From an uncultured Muribaculaceae bacterium (GTDB lineage Bacteria; Bacteroidota; Bacteroidia; Bacteroidales; Muribaculaceae): a stretch of 37,097 bases of DNA. The stretch covers positions 1 through 37,097 of the forward strand of contig CAJTJV010000029.1 of the NCBI GenBank assembly GCA_910576775.1, written 5' to 3'. Position 1 is the first letter of the stretch. The number at the start of each line of letters is the position of its first letter. Position numbers and translations under genes: made by a program. Below, piece by piece: positions 1 through 5,852 of the stretch. The notes below the pieces were generated by a model, which was not told where the DNA came from, did not search any database, and worked only from the letters and a program-made list of their open reading frames with translations.

Positions 1-10
1 ATTTACGATG

Positions 11-119
11 TTATTTTTTGCCTAATCTTGTCGATTTAACTTTTCCTGTTTTTGTCGATTCAAAGTTACTGATTACAGTCGTTGAAGGCTCGTGTGCCTT
101 TGTTTTCTTTCGTTGCCAT
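11..119 (-). pseudogene. Small frameshifted ORF, possible mobile-element gene
   Basis: An ATG at 117-119 is preceded by nearly the same leader as the next gene upstream (113-135 versus 354-376, 21 of 23 bases identical), which suggests a real gene starts here. Its own frame stops after 17 codons. Removing one A from the A-rich stretch just after the start would give a 35-residue basic peptide beginning MATKKTKAHEPS and ending at the stop at 11-13. I do not recognise the family. It could be a decayed gene, a sequencing error, or a gene entered from another start. Function unknown. Confidence 0.3.
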
Positions 120-132
120 AGTCGTAAATGTT

Positions 133-360
133 TTAGAGTGTTGCGAGTATCATATTTTCCACCTCGGTTATATTGAGTTGGGAGTGGAAAAGCCAACTCA
201 CGAATAGTTTTCGCCCTGCGGGTTTGAGTTCATAGTACAGCTGACGGAAGAATGATATGTTGCCGTTGAGATAGGTTTCTATCATATAGTCAGCAATGTT
301 TTTGACCTCGTAGTATTTGGCTTGCTGTATCCAAGTCTTTGAATATCTTTTCTTTGCCAT
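133..360 (-). CDS. Small hypothetical protein (75 aa)
   Basis: A 75-residue ORF beginning MAKKRYSKTW, soluble and basic at the N-terminus, with no signal peptide or membrane segment. The ATG at 358-360 lies in the leader sequence that is repeated in front of the next small ORF downstream (113-135), which supports this start. No motif is recognisable. Its position among other small leftward ORFs beside a long structured non-coding stretch suggests cargo or accessory DNA of a mobile element that continues to the left of the window. That is inference from context, not homology. Confidence 0.5.
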   Translation of the reverse strand: MAKKRYSKTWIQQAKYYEVKNIADYMIETYLNGNISFFRQLYYELKPAGRKLFVSWLFHSQLNITEVENMILATL

Positions 361-373
361 AGTCGTATTTGTT

Positions 374-589
374 TTATAGGGTTAATATCCAATAGATTAT
401 TCCTATTGCTGTAAGGATTGATATTAGCCACCCCACACCTCGGAATATCGGTTTGAGTATCGCCCAGAGAATAATCCCGACAATCGTTGCTATCGCTATA
501 CCTACCACCTTAGCCGCCTTTTTTAATGCGGTATGAGCTGGAGAAGGTGTGAAGCTCGTATTTTTAATATGTCTGTCGTTCAGTGTCAT
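374..589 (-). CDS. Small membrane protein, hypothetical (71 aa)
   Basis: The ORF has a polar N-terminus and two closely spaced hydrophobic segments (roughly residues 26-46 and 52-70), so it is a likely inner-membrane protein with two transmembrane helices. I chose the ATG at 589 (MTLNDRHIKN). The frame stays open up to an ATG at 682, but that extra stretch is compositionally like the neighbouring non-coding repeat DNA. It lies 13 bases upstream of the 75-aa gene, so the two are probably co-transcribed. No family is recognised and the function is unknown. Confidence 0.45.
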   Translation of the reverse strand: MTLNDRHIKNTSFTPSPAHTALKKAAKVVGIAIATIVGIILWAILKPIFRGVGWLISILTAIGIIYWILTL

Positions 590-1036
590 AAGGCGATATT
601 TTTTTAATGCGTATAATCGCTGTTTGAAGTTTGTTCGCTCGTTGACCCTGCGGCACGACGGGAGCAAAGGGGTGTTCGGCACTCGCTCAAAAAAATACGA
701 GGTGAGCGACCGCAGGGAAGCGAGGTCTGGAGATTTTTTTGCGCAAATGCCATAGAATACCCCGTCCCGGCGTGTTCATCAATTCCGAGCGAATAAACTT
801 TGAATGGTGATTATAATCTGCATAAAACATAGAGCTGGCGCAGCCCCACAGGGTGACGCTGAACGACCGACATACTGAAAATGATAATCCGTGAGATAAG
901 AATGATGCCCCGGAACAGGGCAAGTATGCGGGTGTCGCCGCACATGGAGCCTGCGTAGTGACCGGAGGCAACCGCTTTCTTGCCCCCGTGGGTAGAACCA
1001 AACGGATTGTGGCGTGGCAGCTCAAATTCATTACAA

Positions 1037-1145
1037 GGAGAAGGCGTCAAGCACACGGATTGGCCGATTGGAGTCTTGCGAGGGAAACGACGACCCCGGC
1101 GCATCCTCACAAGGCGTTGAGGCCAATCGGTGTGTAGCCTTCTCC
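1037..1145. repeat. Long imperfect inverted repeat, outer pair
   Basis: The arm at 1037-1065 (GGAGAAGGC, then CACACGGATTGGCC) is mirrored at 1121-1145 (GGCCAATCGGTGTG, then GCCTTCTCC), with about 55 bases between them. A small internal length difference interrupts the pairing. The arms could form a large stem in RNA or single-stranded DNA. No gene explains it. Confidence 0.6.
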
Positions 1146-1149
1146 CGTA

Positions 1150-1217
1150 GTCGGTGTGCGGTCAGATGGTGTCTGTGACCCGCCGGTTCACCGTCACCAT
1201 CTGACGGCACAACCGAC
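1150..1217. repeat. Long inverted repeat, 22/23-base arms
   Basis: The arm at 1150-1171 (GTCGGTGTGCGGTCAGATGGTG) pairs with 1195-1217, which contains CACCATCTGAC and ends in AACCGAC. There is one bulged base, one mismatch, and a 23-base GC-rich loop. It lies directly beside the repeat pair at 1037-1145. Possible roles are a transfer-origin structure or a structured RNA; the sequence alone does not decide. Confidence 0.65.
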
Positions 1218-1280
1218 GCAGACACCGTGAACCGCCACGCCTCTATCCGTTTTCGCAGTGAAAAAAATCGGCTCTAAACT

Positions 1281-1325
1281 CAGTTTTTTGTAAAAATTGC
1301 CGTTATAATCGCAAAAATTTGTACC
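1281..1325. repeat. 45-base direct repeat, copy 1
   Basis: This segment matches 2275-2319 without gaps at 39 of 45 positions, including a 24-base identical tail ending in AAAAATTTGTACC. In this copy the bases after GTACC are GCACA, so the TACCTTTG -7 box present in copy 2 is absent. It may be a decayed promoter left by duplication or rearrangement. Confidence 0.7.
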
Positions 1326-1410
1326 GCACACCGGTTTTAACCTCAAATTTTTGTATCCCCTACAAGATGAAATGTCATTCCATGCTATTGATCATCTCCA
1401 CATTCCAATA

Positions 1411-1451
1411 CTTAATTTCGGCAATAAACTTGATTTATTGCCGAAATTAAG
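1411..1451. promoter_or_regulatory. 18-bp perfect inverted repeat, probable operator
   Basis: The left arm CTTAATTTCGGCAATAAA (1411-1428) and right arm TTTATTGCCGAAATTAAG (1434-1451) are exact reverse complements around the 5-base spacer CTTGA. The spacer carries the putative -33 element, and the right arm ends just before the -7 box, so a dimeric protein bound here would block the promoter. The gene downstream encodes an AbiEi-like winged-helix protein. AbiEi antitoxins are known to autorepress through inverted repeats, so autoregulation is a reasonable inference. Confidence 0.75.
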
Positions 1452-1460
1452 CTAACTTTG
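1429..1460 (+). promoter_or_regulatory. Bacteroidota promoter of the AbiEi-like gene
   Basis: A CTTG (1429-1432) acts as a -33-like element, followed by 20 bases and TAACTTTG (1453-1460), an exact -7 TAnnTTTG match. Transcription would start near 1466, leaving a short leader before the ATG at 1484. Confidence 0.6.
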
Positions 1461-1483
1461 CGCCGTAAAATTGTTATAGATAC

Positions 1484-2194
1484 ATGAGTATAGCCGACTT
1501 GATACAGGATTTCGCCAATAGCCGCAACAACTTCACTCTTTGCGAACTGGCGGGTTATGTCCGTGACCGGGAGGATATTTCCGATTCCGGTCTGCTCTGG
1601 CATATCAAGAAACTAATCAAGCAAAATCATCTGTCAAGATTGTCACGCGGATTGTACGGAAAACAGGCAAAAAGTGATTTCATACCGTCATTGACGGAGG
1701 ATTTGCGCAATCTATATGCCGATCTGACAAAGGCTTTTCCGTTGATTGACATAGTGGTGTATTCAGGCAGCGATATTAACTCGTTGCAACACCACCTTTC
1801 GGCAAACAACTCCTTATATGTCGAGGTACCGAAATACGCTACGGAGGCAGTATTTCACTATCTGACCGACAAAAAGATAAGGGCATATCATAAGCCGATG
1901 GAAGATTTTATGTCGAACTATGTTGATTTAGCCGAAAAATCAGTAATCGTAAAAGCTCTTACAACCGAAGCTCCTATAAAGACTGTTGACGGAGTGATGA
2001 TGCCGGCACTGGAAAAAATGCTTGTGGATATAAACGCAGATCCTGATTTCTATTACCTGCAAGGCAACGAGGCATTCAACATTATGCAAAACGCCCGGTC
2101 GCTCTATTCTATAAATACCCCTAAAATGTTGCGTTACGCCTCCCGGCGAGGAATACGGGAAACAATGCAGACAATTTTGAACTGTAATGACTAA
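1484..2194 (+). CDS. AbiEi-like / DUF6577 winged-helix protein
   Basis: A 236-residue protein whose N-terminal 60 residues look like a winged helix-turn-helix of the AbiEi antitoxin type (FTLCELAGYV, then GLLWHIKKLIKQNHLSRLSRGLYG). The rest resembles the DUF6577/AbiEi-like C-terminal domain. AbiEi proteins are autorepressing antitoxins of type IV toxin-antitoxin or abortive-infection systems, normally paired with an AbiEii nucleotidyltransferase. No AbiEii follows here; the next gene encodes a Fic protein. The start at 1484 fits the promoter at 1429-1460, and the perfect inverted repeat just upstream is the likely autoregulatory operator. Family assignment is from recognition of sequence features; the antitoxin role in this pair is inferred. 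Confidence 0.7.
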   Translation: MSIADLIQDFANSRNNFTLCELAGYVRDREDISDSGLLWHIKKLIKQNHLSRLSRGLYGKQAKSDFIPSLTEDLRNLYADLTKAFPLIDIVVYSGSDINSLQHHLSANNSLYVEVPKYATEAVFHYLTDKKIRAYHKPMEDFMSNYVDLAEKSVIVKALTTEAPIKTVDGVMMPALEKMLVDINADPDFYYLQGNEAFNIMQNARSLYSINTPKMLRYASRRGIRETMQTILNCND

Positions 2195-2201
2195 AAAATC
2201 T

Positions 2202-2243
2202 CCGATTTTATTCAATACAGCGTTTTTATTGAATAAAAATCGG
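2202..2243. promoter_or_regulatory. Imperfect inverted repeat between the DUF6577 and fic genes
   Basis: CCGATTTTATTCAA (2202-2215) pairs with TTGAATAAAAATCGG (2229-2243), with one bulged A/T pair and a 13-base loop. It begins 7 bases after the DUF6577 stop codon. It could be a weak terminator or attenuator for the first gene, or a second operator in front of fic. It lacks a clean U-run, so termination is uncertain. Confidence 0.45.
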
Positions 2244-2274
2244 GGAAATCCCAAATTTCAAGCCTTCGTAATCG

Positions 2275-2323
2275 CAGTTTTTTGCAAAATACGAGGTTAT
2301 AATCGCAAAAATTTGTACCTTTG
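2275..2323 (+). promoter_or_regulatory. 45-base direct repeat, copy 2, with -7 box for fic
   Basis: Copy 2 of the repeat (2275-2319) runs straight into TACCTTTG (2316-2323), an exact match to the Bacteroidota -7 consensus, 25 bases before the fic ATG at 2349. No good -33 element is visible at the usual spacing. This suggests fic can be transcribed on its own, in addition to read-through from the gene upstream. Confidence 0.5.
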
Positions 2324-2348
2324 TATTCTCTTAATCGTGATTTTTTGT

Positions 2349-3836
2349 ATGGCAGTTAAAGTTGACACCCAAAAAGAGATTATATTCGGTTCGTCTGACC
2401 CGAATATTTCCCGTGTGCTTTCTAAAAAGGAGAAAGACGGAGAGTTGCGCAAGCTGGCTCCACGTATATATACGACCAACTTGATTGACAGCCCTGAAAA
2501 TATAGTACGGCGCAACCTTATCGAGATTTTGGCGTACCGTTATCCAAACGCCTTGATCAGTCATCGTAGTGCAAAGGAGATGCGCCCGACTTCTACCGGA
2601 GATTTCTTCCTGACAAACTCCACGACTCGGCGTGTCGCCGACTTGCCGGGTATCATACTCAATTTTGTCAAAGGACCGAAAGCGACGGCAAATGACATCC
2701 CCTTTATGGGTCTGCACATATCGGGAGAACACCGTTATATGCTTGAAAATATGCAATTGTCTCGAAAATCAGGAGATGAATCGAGGGTGTTGCCTATTGC
2801 AGTAATTGAGAAAAAGTTGGAACAACTGTTGCTGACGGGAGGTGAGAAACGGTTGAATCAGTACCGCGATGAGTTGCGGGAAGTTGCCAACGAATTAGGT
2901 ATGGTCGATGAATTTTCCAAAATCAACAACATCATATCTGCTTTGCAGTCAACCCACGATGCCAAAGTATTGTCCACAGATTCGGCAAAAGCTCGTGCTG
3001 CCGGCAATCCGTTTGACGCAAACCGGGTTGAACTATTTGAAATTTTATTTGATACGATAAAAGACCGTTATTTTGTAATACGAAATAATCGTAATACCGA
3101 CGAGGACTCTTTTCGGTTGTTTTCATTCTTCGAGAGTTATTTTTCCAACTATATAGAGGGTACGGAGTTTGACATTGAGGAAGCGAAGGAAATCGTTGAT
3201 TCCGGAATTCCTATGCCGAGGCGTGATGAGGACTCACACGATATTCTTGGCACATTCAAGATATTATCCAACCGTGCCGAGATGATGCGTGTTCCCACAT
3301 CTCCTGAAGAACTGTTCGCAATATTAAGCCATCGCCATACCATATTGTTGGATGGGCGACCGCACATGAATCCCGGTGTTTTCAAAATGAGAAACAACCG
3401 CGCAGGTCAGACCGAGTTTGTGGACTATCAATTGGTAAAAGGCACGCTTTCGCAGGGCTTCAAATACTATTCAGCTTTGACCGATCCGTTTGCTCGTGCA
3501 ATATTTATGATGTTCATGATTAGCGAGGTGCATCCTTTCAACGATGGCAACGGAAGGATAGCCCGTGTGATGATGAACGCCGAATTTGTCCGTGCCGACC
3601 AGTCAAGAATAATCGTGCCGACCGTGTTCCGCGAAGATTACATTTTGGCATTGCGCAAACTCACCCGCCACAAAGACCCGATGGCGTATATCAACGTAAT
3701 GACCAAACTCCATCAGTTCAGCGATAATCTCTATGGCACAGACTTTACCGAACTGAAAAACTATCTCGCTGCCTGCAACGCCTACGAAGAGCCGTCGCAA
3801 GCCAAACTCCAAATTATAGACCGAACAATTTTATAA
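2349..3836 (+). CDS. Fic family protein with AbiEi-like N-terminus
   Basis: A 495-residue Fic-fold protein. The Fic signature HPFNDGNGRIAR starts at His395; enzymes with this motif usually transfer AMP from ATP to hydroxyl side chains of target proteins. An inhibitory motif of the S/TxxxE(G/N) type, SNYIEG, lies at 266-271, N-terminal to the Fic core (class II arrangement). The first ~120 residues (LSKKEKDGELRKLAPRIY, then NALISHRSA) resemble the wHTH and linker of AbiEi-like regulators. The frame is open back to an ATG at 2187 that overlaps the previous stop, but the extra 54 codons run through the hairpin and -7 box, so I start at 2349. Its place behind an AbiEi-like gene suggests a toxin-antitoxin or defence role (inferred). 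Confidence 0.8.
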   Translation: MAVKVDTQKEIIFGSSDPNISRVLSKKEKDGELRKLAPRIYTTNLIDSPENIVRRNLIEILAYRYPNALISHRSAKEMRPTSTGDFFLTNSTTRRVADLPGIILNFVKGPKATANDIPFMGLHISGEHRYMLENMQLSRKSGDESRVLPIAVIEKKLEQLLLTGGEKRLNQYRDELREVANELGMVDEFSKINNIISALQSTHDAKVLSTDSAKARAAGNPFDANRVELFEILFDTIKDRYFVIRNNRNTDEDSFRLFSFFESYFSNYIEGTEFDIEEAKEIVDSGIPMPRRDEDSHDILGTFKILSNRAEMMRVPTSPEELFAILSHRHTILLDGRPHMNPGVFKMRNNRAGQTEFVDYQLVKGTLSQGFKYYSALTDPFARAIFMMFMISEVHPFNDGNGRIARVMMNAEFVRADQSRIIVPTVFREDYILALRKLTRHKDPMAYINVMTKLHQFSDNLYGTDFTELKNYLAACNAYEEPSQAKLQIIDRTIL

Positions 3837-3837
3837 T

Positions 3838-3960
3838 ATGGCGCAAAATATTACATCAGTTACAAAACGCGATATATTTCAACTGCTTACCAATGGGTGG
3901 GATGAAGAAGAGTTGTTTGGAGGCATAAATCATAATATTATGATTTATGGGGGCTTATGA
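3838..3960 (+). CDS. N-terminal fragment of AbiJ-like protein (40 aa)
   Basis: A 40-codon ORF beginning MAQNITSVTKRDIFQLL and ending in a TGA that overlaps the ATG of the next ORF (ATGA, 3957-3960). Its N-terminus is what I expect at the start of AbiJ N-terminal-domain proteins, and its C-terminus (IYGGL) joins naturally to the next ORF (EEFLNRLYPLQQMPS). Adding one G to the G5 run at 3949-3953 would fuse the two into one protein of about 428 residues. So this is either a disrupted gene, a phase-variable one, a sequencing error, or a translationally coupled split gene. It starts 1 base after the fic stop. Confidence 0.6.
   Translation: MAQNITSVTKRDIFQLLTNGWDEEELFGGINHNIMIYGGL
3924..3949. repeat. 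26-bp perfect palindrome at the frame break
   Basis: The half site CATAAATCATAAT is followed directly by its exact reverse complement, giving a 26-bp perfect palindrome. It lies inside the end of the 40-aa fragment and immediately before the G5 run at which the reading frame is lost. It could be a protein-binding site, an mRNA hairpin affecting coupling or frameshifting, or a scar of a rearrangement. Confidence 0.7.
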
Positions 3961-5120
3961 CTCCTGAAGAATTTCTAAATAGATTATATCCACTGCAACA
4001 AATGCCTTCTTTTGATTCTCGTTTAGGCAATGCTGCCGAGGACATTTACCGACACACAGTAGTCAATCCAAATGATTATCCCAATGGATGGTTTTGGAAG
4101 GATAGTCGTTTTAATATCGGAGAAGGAGAGGATGAAATCTTACTAAAATTTCTTGTGGAAATATTCCATCCGGAAGTCAGAGATGATAAAATGGACTGGC
4201 AAGGTTTATTAGCAAGAATAAATAATTTATTAAATGCAGACGGATATAAGATCGTCCCAATAAATAAAATATCGGGTAGAGATGTTTATGGTTGGAAAAC
4301 TACTCAAAGAAAAATTTCCCTCATCACAGACGAAGAACTGGACTACTTTAGTTCTTTGTTCAACAATGGTGGTTATGTATTGGATTTTACTTCTCGTAAA
4401 TCATTCAACGACTTTACAGAAAGAGCAATAGGCATTCGAGTTACCGAAACTTATGGCATGTCTATGGGAAAATCCTTAACTGCATTTTTCAAAGAAGAAG
4501 ATGATGAGAAAAAGATTATTAAATTAATACTTGAACTTTGGGATTGTTACAAAGTTTCATCATCAGGAAATAATATTGCTGATATTGTTGACTTAAGTAG
4601 CGGTCAAAAAATAATAGATAGAATATCAAATAGCAATATTGCGGTAGTGAAACAAGTTGTTGAAATTAAAACAAAATTTGACAACATATATATCCAAAGC
4701 CAAATAGACGAGATGTTGGCCTCACAAGAGGAAGATCCAACAAACGCCATAGGATTAGCAAAAGAACTAATCGAAAGTTGTTGTAAAACGATATTAAAAT
4801 ATTATAACTTACCCACTGACTTTGATAATTTATCAAAGTTGGTAAAAGCGACTACAAAAACGCTAAAAATAACACCGGAAGATATTCCCGACTCTATTCC
4901 AGAGGCACAATCTATGAAGGCTATTTTGAAAGCGTTTGCTACTATCTCTGACGGATTAGCCAATTTAAGAAACACGTATGGCCGTGGACACGGTAAAGAC
5001 AATAATTACAAGGGGCTTGGCGTTAGACATGCAAAATTAGCCATTGGCGCAAGTTCAACTCTTGTACATTTTCTATGGGATAGTTTTACACGTCAACAAA
5101 TAAAAGAAAATAAGGCATAG
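3957..5120 (+). CDS. AbiJ-like abortive infection protein (main part)
   Basis: A 387-residue protein. The first ~120 residues (EEFLNRLYPLQQMPSFDSR, then ISGRDVYGWKT) resemble the AbiJ N-terminal domain family. The last ~130 residues resemble the abortive-infection C-terminal domain and include RNTYGRGH (Arg338 to His345), the R-x6-H pattern of HEPN ribonucleases, then RHAKLAIGASSTLVHFLWDSF. Proteins of this type are linked to phage abortive infection. The true N-terminus appears to be encoded by the preceding 40-aa ORF, one base out of frame. The gene is clearly more AT-rich than the genes to the right, consistent with recent transfer. Whether the protein is functional here is uncertain. Confidence 0.7.
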   Translation: MTPEEFLNRLYPLQQMPSFDSRLGNAAEDIYRHTVVNPNDYPNGWFWKDSRFNIGEGEDEILLKFLVEIFHPEVRDDKMDWQGLLARINNLLNADGYKIVPINKISGRDVYGWKTTQRKISLITDEELDYFSSLFNNGGYVLDFTSRKSFNDFTERAIGIRVTETYGMSMGKSLTAFFKEEDDEKKIIKLILELWDCYKVSSSGNNIADIVDLSSGQKIIDRISNSNIAVVKQVVEIKTKFDNIYIQSQIDEMLASQEEDPTNAIGLAKELIESCCKTILKYYNLPTDFDNLSKLVKATTKTLKITPEDIPDSIPEAQSMKAILKAFATISDGLANLRNTYGRGHGKDNNYKGLGVRHAKLAIGASSTLVHFLWDSFTRQQIKENKA

Positions 5121-5196
5121 GTTTACGAAGAATGATTCGAGAGCAAGAATTGGCTATGAACAGAAAGTGATAAAACACTCGTCTGGAATCTTAATC

Positions 5197-5220
5197 TCCC
5201 ATTGTGTTAAAATGGGATTT
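5197..5220 (+). terminator. Weak terminator-like hairpin after the abi gene
   Basis: TCCCATT (5197-5203) pairs with AATGGGA (5211-5217) around a 7-base loop, followed by TTT. It is the only hairpin near the end of the defence module. The stem is short and the U-tract minimal. Confidence 0.3.
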
Positions 5221-5271
5221 GAACCATAATGTAATCACAAGTGCCTCGAAGGATTTTTAACGCTTTGGCAC

Positions 5272-5302
5272 ATTGGGGATTGGAAATAAATTAGTAACTT
5301 TG
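5272..5302 (+). promoter_or_regulatory. Promoter for a small RNA
   Basis: ATTG (5272-5275), a 19-base spacer, and TAACTTTG (5295-5302) form a good Bacteroidota promoter. No protein gene follows on this strand; a strong terminator lies about 190 bases downstream. Confidence 0.55.
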
Positions 5303-5307
5303 CATTA

Positions 5308-5497
5308 TCGGATTTGCAATCTGATGAAGAACATTGAAATATAAGCGTGATAGATAAGTGAGTCAGCCGGCAATTGCTCATGCAACTCACTGATACTCAC
5401 CATACAGCGTCGGAGTTTAACGGCCCCAGGTGGATCACAGAACAAAACGGCAAGATGCCGCAAATCGCTGAAACTAAGACAGTTTCAGCGATTTTTG
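5308..5497 (+). ncRNA. Candidate stand-alone small RNA (~190 nt)
   Basis: The unit is bounded by a promoter (5272-5302) and an intrinsic terminator (5462-5497) and has no credible coding frame. Inside it I see a 5' hairpin (ATCGGATT 5307-5314 with AATCTGAT 5318-5325, one G-U pair), a possible middle stem (AGTGAGT with ACTCACT) and a small hairpin CGGCAAGATGCCG (5448-5460). It does not show the SRP RNA, tmRNA or RNase P signatures I know. Size and layout could fit a 6S-like or Bacteroidales-specific RNA, but I cannot confirm a family from the sequence. Confidence 0.5.
5462..5497 (+). terminator. Intrinsic terminator with 14-bp perfect stem
   Basis: AAATCGCTGAAACT (5462-5475) pairs perfectly with AGTTTCAGCGATTT (5481-5494) around AAGAC, ending in a T-run. 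It is a strong terminator for rightward transcription from the 5272-5302 promoter. On the other strand the A-run would also give a U-tract, so it may stop leftward transcripts. Confidence 0.75.
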
Positions 5498-5852
5498 TAA
5501 TGCCCCTATCCGGCAAAATGACGCACATTATAGGGTTCAGAGGTGTGCAATTCGTGAACAGTCCGTGCCGTGAACAAAAACTGTTCTCGATTTAAGAGTG
5601 GAATTTGTAACTCTCTAATCTTCTGCGTTTTTCTGCGATTTGTAATCTTGGAAAAAGTATGCGTTTTTCCTGGAGTATGCCATTCCAAAAGGGGATATTT
5701 TATACTCTCCTCAGAGTTCAAGGCCTACTTTCCGGAAAATTTTAGTTGATTTTAGGTAAAGCACATCATCTTTAGTTCTTAGCTGTAGCTAACACCTGAA
5801 AAAGACTCTGTGTGGTATTTGAGATTCGCCGATTTGCAATTTTTAAATGTTG
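5498..5852. other. Intergenic region without a recognised gene
   Basis: AT-rich sequence between the small-RNA terminator and the end of the leftward PUL operon. The only regular structure I see is an A/T-rich hairpin (GGAAAAA 5650-5656 with TTTTTCC 5664-5670). No ORF, tRNA or clear terminator for the leftward operon is evident. Confidence 0.4.

Larger units (their letters stand above)
590..1400. other. Gene-poor region of probable mobile-element DNA
   Basis: About 800 bases in which no ORF has protein-like composition; the open frames run over inverted repeats and lack recognisable domains. The stretch is more GC-rich than the defence genes that follow and contains nested inverted repeats (separate entries). 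It looks like an intergenic or transfer-type region of an integrated element, adjoining the defence module. I see no tRNA, integrase or clear attachment site in it. Confidence 0.4.

Noticed and set aside
687..1225. Several leftward open frames in the GC-rich non-coding region
   Set aside because: They overlap each other in different frames, run through inverted repeats, and encode nothing recognisable.
2187..2348. 54-codon N-terminal extension of the Fic reading frame
   Set aside because: The stretch contains an inverted repeat, the duplicated 45-base segment and a -7 promoter box; its translation has no protein-like pattern, whereas the sequence from 2349 matches the expected N-terminus.
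5200..5260. tRNA T-arm-like sequence on the minus strand (GGTTCAAATCC)
   Set aside because: No matching acceptor, D-arm or anticodon stem can be placed at the right distances, so it is not a tRNA or a clear attachment-site remnant.
5374..5595. 73-codon rightward ORF across the small-RNA region
   Set aside because: It reads straight through the perfect 14-bp terminator stem, so it is more likely a chance frame in a non-coding RNA.
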